Origin: Dendrobium chrysotoxum
Lineage: Eukaryota > Streptophyta > Magnoliopsida > Asparagales > Orchidaceae
DNA: 64,000 bases
Direction: 5' to 3'
Assembly (NCBI GenBank): GCA_019925795.1
Contig: CM034304.1
Location: 25,250,228-25,314,227 of the forward strand
Shown: positions 22,083 to 33,714 of the stretch, in pieces
Position numbering within the stretch: the stretch's first letter is position 1
Layout: each line of letters starts with the position of its first letter
Program-made: the position numbers and the translations under genes
Notes under the pieces: generated by a model
The model's database searches: none
Told to the model about the DNA's origin: nothing
What the model saw: the letters and a program-made list of their open reading frames with translations, nothing else

Positions 22083-23657
22083 TGTTACAATCCAGGATCC
22101 CTAGTCTGTGATTTTGATGATGACAAATATTATTGATTAAATTGTTACTTTTCTTAGTGAATATTTTGGATATTTCTTTTATTTGTGAGCACTAAATTGT
22201 AGGTAAAATATACACTACTCAAGGCTACTGGAAGCTCAAGACTAGGAATAATAAGAATGTCAAGTAAACAAAGTTTATACTTTACTTTTCGTTACGATCT
22301 GAAAAACCTAGCCATCGGATAAATTAAGTAAGATATTCAAAATTTAATTTTTGAACTAATCATACTGTACGATCTGATACGTACTATATGAAAATTTTAA
22401 AGTCTTACTTAAATTAACCCCCATAATTAGTCAATCAAATCATAATTTAATTAATGATAGCAAATTGTACTGTATAATCTTGATCGGACCATATAATTGA
22501 TAGAGATAAAATTTGGTCGTCCTAAAGATCGTACCAAACAAAATCATGATTTTTGAACTAATCGTACTATATGATATTTATATCGTATTGAACGACTGAC
22601 TTAAAATTAAATAACCGTACTGTACGATGATAGCACTACGAGATGATTGATATAGATGATTTTCAATCATCCTAGGAATCTTCCTCTATGAATAGAGAGA
22701 AAGCAAACATATCATACTGGATAATCTTTAGATCGTATTGTATGATGTGTTCGAAAAATTTAACATTTCATTTGAATGACTATTTATATTATACTGGATA
22801 GGCTTAGTTTTTGAAATATTCATACTGTAGAATTCTAATCATATTATATGAACAGTGATAACCAACTTGAATTTTTAGGATTTCTTGAAGCCTAATATTT
22901 AAGCAATATTTTTAAAATCACCAAAAAAAAGAGAGGATTGTGTGACTGTTGAAGGAACTTTGAGAGAGAATCTTTTGAAAGAGATCCAAGGTTTGAGAGG
23001 AAGGATAAAGTAAGGTTGAGCGTGAGGGAGAAGGAGTGTGAGGGGATCACATAGTTGCTCCAGGCTAGCTACACCCTTACTCCTCCTATGGCCTTGGTAA
23101 GTTCTTGAAGGCTCTCTTTAGAGAGAGACTTCTAAGTTAAGTCCTCGAGATACTATGCCTTCTCCAGGAGGGAGAAAAAGGTGATATAGCTTACAACACT
23201 CCGCCGCATCAAGTTTGGTTAAAGTGAGTCTGTAAAGACTTCTCTGCCTTGCTGTGAGAGCAAAGGATAGTCACTTTTTGTTAGTGTAATTCTTGTAGCG
23301 GATGACTCTAAGGAGTGGATGTAGGTCAAGGTTAATCGAACCACTATAAAATTTTTGGCGTGCTTTTTTTATTTTCCATATTTTATTTTTTCACACTTAA
23401 TTTTGGTGATAATTATTTGGTGAAAATATGAGATTAATATTCTGTTGTGTTAATTAGCATTTCATCATCATTATTGAAATTGTTACTAAATTGTTAGCTT
23501 CCGTGTTGGGTGATCAAATTTTTTATTTCAAAGTTTTAAAAAATTTATATAAAAAGTATGGTATTCATGCTTAGGATTTTTTAAATTATCAATTCACCCT
23601 CCTCTTGGTGTTCCTCGTACTAGTTCTGTGATGTTTAACAACCTTCTCGAACTTTCA
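22083..23657 (+). repeat. Element B 5' LTR
   Basis: 1575 bp, from tgttacaatccagg to aactttca. It pairs with 32397-34355 but lacks about 250 bp near its start (opposite 32600-32860) and two or three units of a 39-bp repeat present in the 3' LTR. Confidence 0.9.
22355..22870. repeat. 15-bp dyad array in element B 5' LTR
   Basis: A set of degenerate 15-bp palindromes with 7-bp arms and one central base, consensus atcgtac-t-gtacgat. An example is atcatactgtacgat at 22359-22373. They are the same type as the better preserved array in the 3' LTR. Confidence 0.8.
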
Positions 23658-23659
23658 AG

Positions 23660-23674
23660 TGCTATCAGAGCGGG
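23660..23674 (+). promoter_or_regulatory. Primer binding site of element B
   Basis: tgctatcagagcggg, two bases after the LTR. It is the initiator-Met tRNA type site (TGGTATCAGAGC) with one G-to-C change. Confidence 0.85.
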
Positions 23675-23709
23675 TTCTAAAAACAAAGTTTTAGAAAACT
23701 TTTTAAAAA

Positions 23710-25400
23710 ATGATCAATTACGTATTTTGGTAATCGAAATACTGCGGAGGGTTATTCAATAACCCGTCCACCACTGTTTGGCAATATACATTTTGATTTT
23801 TGAAAAATTTTGCATGTCTACTTTCTTACGGTCTATAGATCATCGCATGAGGATGTTAATCCAAGAATAATTTTCTGCACCTTCTCATTTTATGAATGGC
23901 GTTAAAACTGAACTACCATTTAATGAATGGAGTAATGAGGATAGGGATTTAGCCCAACTGAATGCAAAATATTTAAACGGTTTCTTCTGTGCATTGAAAT
24001 CTGAAGATTATATGCATATATCAACTTGTACTACTGGAAAAGATATTTGGGATAAGCTATGTATAACCTATGAAGGAACTAATGAAGTAAAATAGTCTAG
24101 GTTAAATATCTTGCTTCATGACTATGAACTATTTCGCTTGAAACCTAGTGAATATATTCTTGAAAGGTATACTAAGTTTACACAAATAATGACATCCCTG
24201 TATGCATTAGGTAGAGAACTTACAAATTCTAAAAAAGTCAATAAGATTTTATTTTATCTACCTAGTTCTTATGATGTAAAGATAACTGTAATTACTGAAT
24301 CTAAAGACTTGAATGTTTACTCCATTGACATTTTACTTGGATCACTCATTGTCTACGAGCAAGGAGTGAGTCAAAGGCAAAGTGATACAATAGAAAAGAA
24401 GAAGGAGAGAACTGTAGCACTTAAAGCAAATGATTCTGATAGTAATAATTTTGCAGTAAAGGAGGATGATGACATCGCCTTAATGACACAGTAGTTCAAG
24501 AGCTTTTTGAAAAGAAAACAGAGACATCATCAACATCATTGGAGCAAAGGTAAAAGAAACAAAAATGGTAAAGTTTCTTTTGACATAATTTGCTTTAAAT
24601 GTAGGAAACCAGGGCACCTCTGAACATACTGTCCTAACCTGAAGACTCACCTGATTAAGGAGAAGGGTGAAGAGAAGCCAAAGTTCAAGAGGGGCAAGCA
24701 AAAGACACAAAAAGCTTTCTGGGCCAACTTTGCCTCAGAATCTTTAAAATCTAAAATAGAGAAGGAGGTAACAAATTTGTGTCTTATGGCTAATGATAAT
24801 CTTGATCAATCATATCAAGATGAGGTATGTCAACTTTCCTACAATGAATTACTACTTATTTTTGAAAATATTCATGATTCGTATATGAAGCTGATAAAGA
24901 TGCATGTTAGTCTCAATACTGAATTTTCTACTTTACAAAAAGAGCATACTAGTTTGATTATCAAGCATTTTAATTTAGATAGTGATCACATGACCTTGCT
25001 TGATGAATATGATACCTTAAATAAAAAGCATATCGACTTAGCTAATACACATGAATCCTTAAAAATATCGCATATTGAATTAGAGAAAGAATACAAAGGA
25101 TTAAAAGCATGTGCATTAGAAATAGATGGTAGGGAGTATACATTGAAAATTGAAATGTCTATTCTTGAAAGTGCAAACAAATTTTTAGAAGCAAAACTAA
25201 CTACACTTGAGAATAACAAACCATCACCTACCTTAGAACAATTTCATAACCCCTTAATAAAGTACGCATCACATAAACCTAGGAAGTGGCACCATGACCC
25301 ACATAGGTTAGTACATCCATTTCTTGGTGTTAGGTGTTACTCTTGTGACATATTAAGGTCATATAGCCCCCAATTGCATAATCCATCGTAGGACACATCT
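23710..25400 (+). pseudogene. Gag of element B
   Basis: Copia Gag of the UBN2 type. Landmarks in several frames are FGNRNTAEGYSITRPPLF, NAKYLNGFFCALKSEDY, GKDIWDKLCITYEGTNEVK, SEYILERYTKFTQI and LGRELTNSKKVNKILFYLP. A CCHC knuckle follows as CFKCRKPGHL-stop-TYC near 24592-24632, with a stop inside it. Next is a long coiled coil (24777-25230) and then a relic of a second knuckle (RCYSCDILRSYS near 25330) that has lost its His and last Cys. Stops and at least one single-base indel break it. Confidence 0.85.
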
Positions 25401-25539
25401 AGTATGGAGGACTAAATTACATTCATCACAGTATAACATGTATTCATCTCATTCACTCAAGCATAATGAATCTAAACTCACTTGGGTTCTCAAATTTAAC
25501 CTTTGAATGACTGTATAGGGGTGCTGTCATAAAAGGTCT

Positions 25540-25770
25540 AGTGAGAACATGTGATACCTGGACAGTGGATGCTCGAGATACATGATTGGTGATATGAAGC
25601 AGTTCATCACATTAGAGGTCAGGTCTAGAGGCAAGGTGACACTAGGAGATAATATCACTAGGAAAGTGGTGGGCTCAAGTATAATCGGCAATGCTAAAAG
25701 CTTTATTATTAACAATATTTTATTAGTTGATGATTTAAAGTATAATTTACTAAGCATTATTTAACTGTGT
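25540..25770 (+). pseudogene. Protease of element B
   Basis: Copia aspartic protease remnant. DTWTVDARDT stands where D-S-G-C-S is expected (compare YLDSGCSRHMTGD in element C), so the active-site Ser-Gly is lost. FITLEVRSRGKVTLGDN, GSSIIGN and ILLVDDLKYNLLSI follow as in intact copies. A stop falls inside the active-site box. Confidence 0.75.
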
Positions 25771-25899
25771 GATAAAAGTTTTGATAATAAATTTCTTTCT
25801 GAAAAATGCATAATTAGTTTAAAAGGAAAACTTATGTTAGAAGGAAAATGAATGAATAATATTTACATGCTAGACTTAAACTGCATTGAATATTCAAAT

Positions 25900-26930
25900 T
25901 TTATATATTTGAAAATAATTGTTGATGATTCCTGGCTATGACATAGGAGACTATGTCATGTGAGCATGAGAACTCTTAGGAAGATTACCCAAAAATACCT
26001 AGTTAGAGGCATACCTATGTTAGACTTCACTAAGGAGCACCTATGTGATGCCTACCAACTAGAAAAATAAGTCAAGTCTTCATTTCATTCGATTAAGGAC
26101 ATCAACACATCTAGGCCACCAGAAATCTTTCATATGGACCTATTTGGACCTATTAGTACATGTAGCCTAGGAGGGAAGACATATTGATTTATAATAGTAG
26201 ATAACTTCTCTAGATTTATTTGGGTTAGATTCCTAATACATAAGAGTGAGTCATTTGAGAAATTTAGAACTTTCTCAACTTGGATTCAAAGAAAATTAGG
26301 ATGTGAAATTTCAATCATTCATAGTGATTATGGTGGAGAATTTAAAAATGATAGGTTTGAATCTTTATTGCAAGAGATATGTATAGAATATAACTTCTCT
26401 ACCCCTACGACCCCTTAACAGAATGGAATAGTTGAGAGGAAAAATAGAACCTTGGTAGAAGCTGCTAGGGCAATGTTAGCCGAATAGACTCTCCCAAGAT
26501 ACTTTTGGGCAGAAGTAGTGAATATTGCTTGTTATATTTTGAATATGGTGAATGTTAGATCCAAGTTGAATAAGATATCCTATGAACTCCTTAAGGGTAG
26601 GACACTCAATCTTTTTCACTTACATGTCTTTAGAGGTAAATGCTTTATCTTTGATCAATGAAAAATCACGGTTAAAAAAATTTGATCCAAAATCTAATGA
26701 AGGCATCTTCTTAGGTTATTCATCTGTAGCGAAGGCCTATAGAATCTTCAATAAGAGGACCTTAATAGTAGAAGAGTCTACTCATGTTGTGTTTGATGAA
26801 TCAGATAGGACCTATGAATTTAAACTTGAAGAAGAAGAAGTAGAGTTCATTCAAGGGGTAGAAGTCATTGTTATAAAAGATTGGAGATATTCTTCTAATC
26901 ATCCTAAAAATTGATCTTAGAAGACTCATC
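25900..26930 (+). pseudogene. Integrase of element B
   Basis: Copia integrase with the GAG-pre-integrase zinc-binding part (RRLCHVSMRTLRKITQ, LCDAYQLEK). The core has D in MDLFGPIS, D in IIHSDYGGEF and E in VERKNRTLVEAARAM. The C-terminal part runs to SNEGIFLGYSSVAKAYRIFN and HVVFDES. TGA and TAG stops at Trp and Gln positions and a shift near 26620 break the frame. Confidence 0.85.
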
Positions 26931-26989
26931 TGAAGGTGATATTACTAGGCATGGACTTAGGAAGGAGGTTAGTCATTCTATATTTATCT

Positions 26990-28000
26990 CCATGATAGAA
27001 CCAACAAACATAGATTAAGCCTTATCTGATGAATTTTGGATCCTCTAATATAAGAAGAATTAAATCAATTTATTAAGAATGATATTTGGGAGTTAGTGAG
27101 TAGACCTAAAGACTAAAGTGTTACAGGAATCAAATGAGTTTTTAAAAATAAAATGAATGACTCTAACATAGTAGTAAGGAATAAGGCTTGGTTAGTAGCT
27201 AAGGAATACAATCAGATTAAATGGATTGATTTTGAAGAAAATTTTTCCCCTATAGCTAAATTAGAAGCTATTAGGGTGCTCTTAACCTTTGCTTGCTTTA
27301 AAAGGTTTAAGCTATATCAAATGGATGTTAAATGTGCTTTCTTAAATGAGATAATAAAAAAGGATGTATATGTTGAGCAACCCCTAGATTTTGAGAACTC
27401 AAAATTCCCAAATCATGTATTCAAACTAAAGAAGGTCTTGTATGGGTTGAAGCAAGCACCTAAAACCTAGTATGAAAGGCTGAGCATATTCCTTCTAAAT
27501 AGAGCCTTTATTAAGGGTAGTGTAGACTCTACCTTCTTTCTAAAGAAAAAAGGAGAAGAATTACTCATTGTTCAAGTTTATGTGGATGACATCTTATTTG
27601 GATCCTCAAATAAAAACCTATGTGATGAATTTTCAAAAATAATGAGTAAAGAGTTTGAGATGAGTATGATGGGAGAGCTAAACTACTTTCTTGGATTCAA
27701 TATTAAGTAGAAGGATGATGAAATTTTTCTTAATCAATTGAAATACGTTAATGTTATATTTAAGAAATATAAAATGGATAATGTTAAAGCAATCAATACT
27801 CCTATGAGCTCAACTATTCAATTAGACAAGGACCCAAGTGAAAAGTCAATTGATCAGAAGAAGTATAGAGGGATAATTGGATAACTCCTTTACTTGACTG
27901 CCAGTAGACTTAATATCATATTTAGTATTTATTTCTATGCTAGATTTTAGGCTGACTCTAAAGAATCCCACATGACTGCTGTTAAAAAAATTCTTGGATA
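26990..28000 (+). pseudogene. Reverse transcriptase of element B
   Basis: Copia RT (RVT_2). Landmarks are KLEAIRVLLTFACFKRF, YQMDVKCAFLNEI (first catalytic Asp), VYVEQPLDFE, KVLYGLKQAPKT, the intact catalytic box VYVDDILFGSSN at about 27577, EMSMMGELNYFLGF and TPMSSTIQLDKDPS. Several TAG stops at Trp or Gln codons and frameshifts make it inactive. Confidence 0.88.
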
Positions 28001-28474
28001 TATTCTACGAACCTAAAACTTAGGAATTTGGTATCCTAAACATAGCACTTCTTTTGAGATCATATGATATTCTGATTCTGACTTTACAAGTTGTAGGGTT
28101 GATAAAAAAAGTACCTCTAAAATTTGCCAATTCATTGGACAATCTTTAGTCTCATGATCTTGTAGAAAATAAAACTTTGTAGCCCTATCTACTATGAAGC
28201 AGAATATATAGCTGTAGGGAGTTGTGTTGCATAAGTCCTATGGCTTAAACAACAAATCTTAGATCTTGGACTACCTATAAGCACCATTCAAATCATGTGT
28301 GATAACACTAGTGCCATTTGCATATCAAAGAATCCTATCCAACTTTTAAGGACCAAACACAGACAATATGCACCATTTCATTAGAGACCATGTAAAAAAA
28401 AGGGATATAGAGCTACATCATGTAGCTACTGAAAATCAATTGACAAATATATTTACTAAACCCCTAGCCTATGG

Positions 28475-30216
28475 TAAAATTTTGTGAGGATTATGAAATC
28501 CTAAAGAACAAGCCTGAGGCTAACCAAGAGGGGGGTGAATTGGTTATTTTAAAAACTTTTTAAAAATAAAAAGAGAAAAACCCCTTTTTAAAGCTTTTTC
28601 CAAATATCTAAAAATAAACCAATTAATCACCGGATGCGGAAGCATATTACTTTCATAATAACATAAAATCAGAGATTTAAACCACACAATTAATCATAGA
28701 AAAATAAAAGTGCAAAAATTAAAATGTGAAAATAATAAAAGGAAAGAACACACCAGATTTATAGTAGTTTGGTCCAACCTGACCTACGTCCACTCCTCAG
28801 AACCCTCTGTTCCAAGTATTGCACTAAACCTTTAGTGACTCACCTTTAGCCCCCACAGCTAGGTAGATAAGCCCTTAAAAAATCTCTTTCATCAATATGG
28901 TACGGTAGAGGAATGTAATCCTTTTACAGCCAGAGAACCTCAAATCCCTTTCACCTTCCCTGATGCGGTGGAGTAGCCGGGTCCTTTGATATTGAAGAGA
29001 TCTTCTTCTTCCCAAAACTTCTCTCAAGATAAACCTTGACAATGATGGTTCTAAGGTGTAAGCTTGCTGGAGAAATCGTGTGAAACCCCCTCCACACTCC
29101 CTTGAAACCCCCTCTAAGGATCTTCTCCCTCTCAAACTCCACCCTTTCCTCTCTCTCTTTCAAGGCTCTCTCTTCAAGTTTTCTCCAGAAGAAAAATAAC
29201 TCAATGCATGCTAAAGACTCTACTGAATCTTTTTAGAAAGCTTAGATAAAGGGCTTTGAAAAATCCTAAAAATTTAATTCTTGTGGCGAAGATCATAGAA
29301 TACGATCGCAGGATCATCCAGTACGATGTGTAAAATTTGAAAAATCCTAGAAACTCAATTCTGATGGCAAAGATCATCCAATAATGATCGTAGGATAGTC
29401 TAATACGATGTCGAGAATTTTATCTTATAATATTGTACAATCACAATATAGTATAGTACGATCAGCTCAAATTTATACTGATCATCCAATATGATATTGG
29501 GGATCGTTTAGGATGATTAGATGAATAATTATAGTATTTCATCTTGTATGATATGCAACGATTAATTATCATCCCATGATAGATTCAGGTCGTATAATAT
29601 GATTATGTATGATTGTCTTATATAATATGATTGAACAAATTAACCATAATTACTCCCCTAATCACACGATCAATTTAGGCATGATTGTCATAGATCATAC
29701 AGTACGATGCACATCGTATGGTATAATTAAAAAATAAAATAAAATTCAAAATATTGCCTAAATTATAATTGGCGGCTGAGCTTTTTGATTTCTATAGATC
29801 ATCCTATATAATGTGAATCGTACAGTATGATTAGTTCAAAATACATGAATTATCAAAGTTAGCCATTTAGATGAGTTGATCATACAATATGATTAGTTTA
29901 AAATTTAAACTTTAGTTTTGACTCAATCTCACTCACCCTGAGTGTGTGTGCGCATGATCATCAAGCTAGCATACACCCTTACAGGGCTTGACTCAAGAAA
30001 ATAAAAATACATTAATGAAAATTACAAAAATCTTTACAACATAACATATTCTATCAAATCTTGAGCCTTGAATCTTCGTTGGATGGTGTATGTTGTTCCT
30101 AAAATGTTAGTATACACACAAATAAATATACATTACAAATATAATTATACATAAGGATGTGAGCCACAATGTTTGTTATCTTCAAAAATACAAACTCGTG
30201 AGCTCTAGTTGCAATA
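28475..30216 (-). mobile_element. Solo LTR nested in element B RNase H
   Basis: 1742 bp, aligning with the element C LTR in minus orientation. Its left end taaaattttgtgagg compares with tgaaagttcgttagg. Then come cctgaggctaaccaagagg, gggtgaattgg and ccaacctgacctacgtccac. The right end ctagttgcaata compares with cagattcgcaaca. Both terminal dinucleotides have drifted from TG/CA to TA/TA. The flanks are tatgg (28470-28474) and tatga (30217-30221), one mismatch. Removing it restores the RNase H reading. Confidence 0.88.
29290..29910. repeat. 15-bp dyad array in the nested solo LTR
   Basis: Degenerate dyads with both B-type and C-type arms. Example: atcatagaatacgat (29292-29306), spacer cgcagg, then atcatccagtacgat (29313-29327). 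The same cgcagg spacer joins the tandem dyads at 53765-53842 in element C. Confidence 0.75.
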
Positions 30217-30567
30217 TATGACACCTTTAGTACCTTGAGGACTAAACTAGGTGTCATAGATATTCATGCTTAACTAATGATAAATCAAATTTTGTTATCA
30301 TTTGAAATCAGTAATTTATATGTGTTTATTTATTTGGTGTTTGTTGACTCATGTGTTGTCATTTTTTTCATTTTTATTTAAAAAAATTAAAAAAAAGTTG
30401 TTTTCTAATCATCACACACGCACTCTTCACTAAGATAAAAAAAATGAAAACCAAAATTTTCTTTTCATATTGTAAGATCCACGATTTATATTGTATGATA
30501 TACTCACTTATTCACAAATCACAACCATTAGCCAAATCAAAGGCCCAAATGAGTTCAATTATTGGTG

Positions 30568-30869
30568 ATCATACTGTACGAATCACCCTTCGTACTGTAT
30601 GATACACGTGTTAGAATATGTTAGGATAAATTTAATATGGCCGATATAATCATAATTGTAATTCGTACTGTACGAACACATGTTCGTATTGTATGATGCA
30701 TTTAGTCAAAAGTTGTTTAGATGACTCCTTAGGATGAATGAAATTCCATAAAATCATCCAGTATGATATCGATCGTAGTGTACAATTTGACCACTTTTTT
30801 TCTAACAAATCGTCCAGATAATATAATTCCCCTAATTGTACTGTACGATCTCAATTCGTACTATATAAT
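30568..30869. repeat. Internal paired-dyad array upstream of the element B extra ORF
   Basis: Four pairs of 15-bp dyads start at 30568/30589, 30662/30683, 30753/30772 and 30835/30855. The spacing within pairs is 21, 21, 19 and 20 bp, and between pairs 94, 91 and 82 bp. The copy ttcgtac-t-gtacgaa at 30662-30676 is a perfect palindrome apart from the central base. The array ends 94 bp before the extra-ORF ATG at 30964. Confidence 0.85.
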
Positions 30870-30963
30870 CAGCTTCAATTCGATAAATTAGAGGGTTTTT
30901 AAGTTTTTAATCCATTCAAAACTTACCTTCTCGCAATTCCTACATTCATCCTAGAATCCTCCA

Positions 30964-32075
30964 ATGGCTGGTGGAAGTAAACACAGCAGAATGACCCAGG
31001 GGAGCTCCTCTTCTCGTTGCTTTGACGATCGATTTCTATCCGTGAGAGATGAAGATGCTTACTAAAAATTCAAGGAGGCTCGAATCACTCCCTCTAGAAT
31101 GCTTAATTAACCTGCTATCAACTTCGATGTGATGAACCTCTTTACCTCTACTACTCTCCAATTCCTACTCACACTAGCCTTTCATTTTAATTCTAAACTA
31201 CTCTACGAATTTCTAGCCAAACTTAGGCTCAATATGAAAACTTTCACCATTACCTCATATGTTTGCCGACAACCCATAGAAATCACTAAGAAATATTTAG
31301 GAGAGCATATTGATCTTTTTATTGAAGTATCTCGTCCATAATCCCTAATCTCTACAACTGATTCTGACTGGAGTGCTGTAAACTTGACTATTCAAAATGT
31401 GGTCATAAATCAACATCAACCCTTAGTCCACTCCCTAAATCAAAATGCCCGGGTTATCCAGCATGTTCTTAGAACTTCAATTATACCCAAAGTTGGAGAT
31501 CGTGTCAACATCACTCCACTTCTTTCCATAGTCACCTATTTAATAATGTCCAATACCTAATTTGATGAAGCTCAAATGATAATTGATTATATCTAAAATA
31601 TGCCTCCTATTCGACATCCCAATACCAGAAGAAAGTAAAATGTCACATCATGACACATTATAGGTTATGTCTTAGACAAGAAATACCAAATTAACTACCA
31701 TGCTCCTCCCGATAATCTTCTCATTTTCTATATGGATGCCTCCTTCCGTATTCTTTTCCATCAAAGGCACAAGCAGGATGAGCCAGATTTTGCTGAATAA
31801 GGGGAAAATGCTCCTACAGGTGGCCTACACTGCTACTAATACCACCACCTACACCTACCTACCCTCACAATGACATAATTTAGCAGCTCGAGCAATTAGA
31901 AACCCGACTGGACTATCATATTCAAAACAACAACAACAACATGAGGAAGACATGGGATGGTTTGAAAAAAAAGTTCTTCCAAATTGAAAATCAATTCACC
32001 TCCATCCATAAATACTTTCAACAATAACCACCACCACCACCACAACCACTTAATCAGGATCCGTCTTATTTTTAG
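30964..32075 (+). pseudogene. Extra ORF (env-like position) of element B
   Basis: Third ORF of SIRE elements, after pol. It starts MAGGSKHSRM and includes FLTLAFHFNSKLL-type text (LLTLAFHFNSKLLYEFLAKL), RQPIEITKKYLG, ARVIQHVLRTSIIP, RHPNTRRK, HIIGYVLDKKYQINY and a Q-rich segment. It ends PPPPPQPLNQDPSYF-stop at 32075. It resembles what databases call a 'putative plant transposon protein domain'. The homologue in element C starts MAGGK and ends QDPPFY, with nearly the same length (1093 versus 1112 bp). At least seven stops and one or more shifts break it. Function is unknown. The position is that of env in retroviruses, but I see no signal peptide or clear fusion features. Confidence 0.75.
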
Positions 32076-32381
32076 TGTTTATTTGTTGTGTTTTACTATT
32101 TTTATTTCTTATAATGTTCACCTTTTTTGTTGTTCCTCCTCTTTTGGTGATGTCAAAAGGGGGAGAAAATGTATATCTACACTACATTTTACTTTAATAG
32201 ATTCCTGTGTTTATTTTTTATTTTATGTTATTTTGTTTTCTTTTTATTTTTCATTTGAAAAATAATAAAAAAATAAAATTTTAAAAAATATATATAATTT
32301 TTAAATCTATCACCTAGTGAAGAGGAGCTTAGGAGAAAATAATTTTTATCTTACATATCAACCAATATTATTTGTCATCAT

Positions 32382-32395
32382 AAAAAAGGATGAGA
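32382..32395 (+). promoter_or_regulatory. Polypurine tract of element B
   Basis: aaaaaaggatgaga, purine-rich with a single T, directly before the 3' LTR. It corresponds to the AAAAAGGGAGAGAT tract of element C. Confidence 0.7.
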
Positions 32396-32716
32396 TTATT
32401 ATAATCCAGGATCCCTACTCTTTGTTTTTGATGATAACAAATACTATTGATGGAATTGCTACATTTTTCAGTGAATATTTTGGAAATTTATTTTTTCTAT
32501 AAGCACTAATATTGCAGGTAAAATATACACTGCTCAAGGCTACTAGAAGCTCAAGACTGGGTAGAATAGGAATATCAAGTAAACAAAATCTATACTTTTA
32601 TTTTTCTTTATTTTTTATTTCTTGAGTCTGGCTACATAAAAGTGTATATAATTTGGTGACCGTGCACACACATAAGGGGAGTGACAAAAATTTGAAGTTA
32701 AATTTTTTTTGTACTA

Positions 32717-33419
32717 ATCATACTGTACGACTAACAATCATAATGTATGATCAGTTATAAAAAGAATGGTCTTAATGGCTAATTGAATAATTAGTTTCTA
32801 TAAACTAATCGTGCTATACGATCATAATTGTACTGTACAATTCATTACGATATGAAAATCCTAGTCACTGGATAAATTAAGTAAGATATTCAACATTTAA
32901 TTTTTGAACTAATCGTACTGTACGATCTGATACGTACTATATAAAAAATTGAAATCTGACTTAAATTAACCCCAGTAATTAGTCAATTAAATCATGGTTT
33001 AATTAATGATAATAGATCATACAGTATGATTTTAATCGTACTGTACAATCTTGATCGTACCCTACGATTGATAGATATAAAATTTGGTCGTCCTAAAGAT
33101 TGTACCAAATGAAATAATGATTTTGAACTAATCATACTATACAATATTTATATCGTACTGAATAATCGACTTGAAATCAACTAATCATACTACATGATGA
33201 TAGCAGTATGGGATGATTGACAGAGATGATTTCTAATCATCATAGGAATTGTCTTGTACAAATAGAGAGAAAGCAAACATATTGTACTGGATGATCGTTA
33301 GATCATACTATACGATGTGTTCGAAAAATTAAACAGTTCGTTAGACTATTTACATCGTACTGGACTGGTCTAGTTTTTGAACTGATCGTACTGTATGAAT
33401 TCCAATCATACTGTATGAA
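32717..33419. repeat. Paired-dyad array in element B 3' LTR
   Basis: Dyads of consensus ATCGTAC-T-GTACGAT in pairs or triplets. Starts are 32717/32737, 32808/32827, 32912 (perfect copy), 33016/33035/33054, 33131/33152, 33184 with a weaker partner, 33281/33302 and 33385/33405. Within-group spacing is 19-21 bp. The first four groups lie 91, 104 and 104 bp apart. Confidence 0.85.
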
Positions 33420-33714
33420 CAGTGATGGCTAACTTGAATTTTTAGGGTTTCTTGAAGCCTAATAATTAAGCAATATTTTTAGAATCTCCAAAAAAAAGAG
33501 AGGATTGTGTGACTGTTGAAGGAACTTTGAGAGAGACACTTTTGAAAGAGATCCAGGGTTTGATAGGAAGGAGAAAGTGAGGTTGAGTATGAGGGAGAAG
33601 GAGTGTGAGGGGTTCACGCGATTGCTCCCTGCTAGCTACACCCTTACGCCTCCTCTAGCCTTGGTAAGTTCTTGAAGGCTCTCTTGGGAGAGAGGCTTCT
33701 AAGTCAAGTTCTTG

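Larger units (their letters stand above)
28000..30271 (+). pseudogene. RNase H of element B, split by a solo LTR
   Basis: Copia RNase H (28000-28474) with the C-terminal DIELHHVATENQLTNIFTKP just before the break. The last codons resume at 30217 as tat gac acc ttt agt..., giving YDTFSTLRTKLGVIDIHA and a stop at 30271. That matches FESFSILRTRLGVIDIN at the same place in element C. The gap is exactly the solo LTR 28475-30216 plus one copy of its 5-bp duplication. Several further stops lie between 28100 and 28400. Confidence 0.85.

Noticed and set aside
28875..29163. Overlapping Arg-rich frames on the minus strand
   Set aside because: They lie in the leader part of the nested solo LTR (39-bp repeat and CT-rich region) and have no domain.
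31984..32265. His-run and hydrophobic frame after the element B extra ORF as a membrane protein
   Set aside because: It is a shifted reading of the Pro-rich tail of the extra ORF (CCACCA repeats) running into the AT-rich spacer before the polypurine tract. A similar hydrophobic frame in element C (52683-52462) has the same origin.
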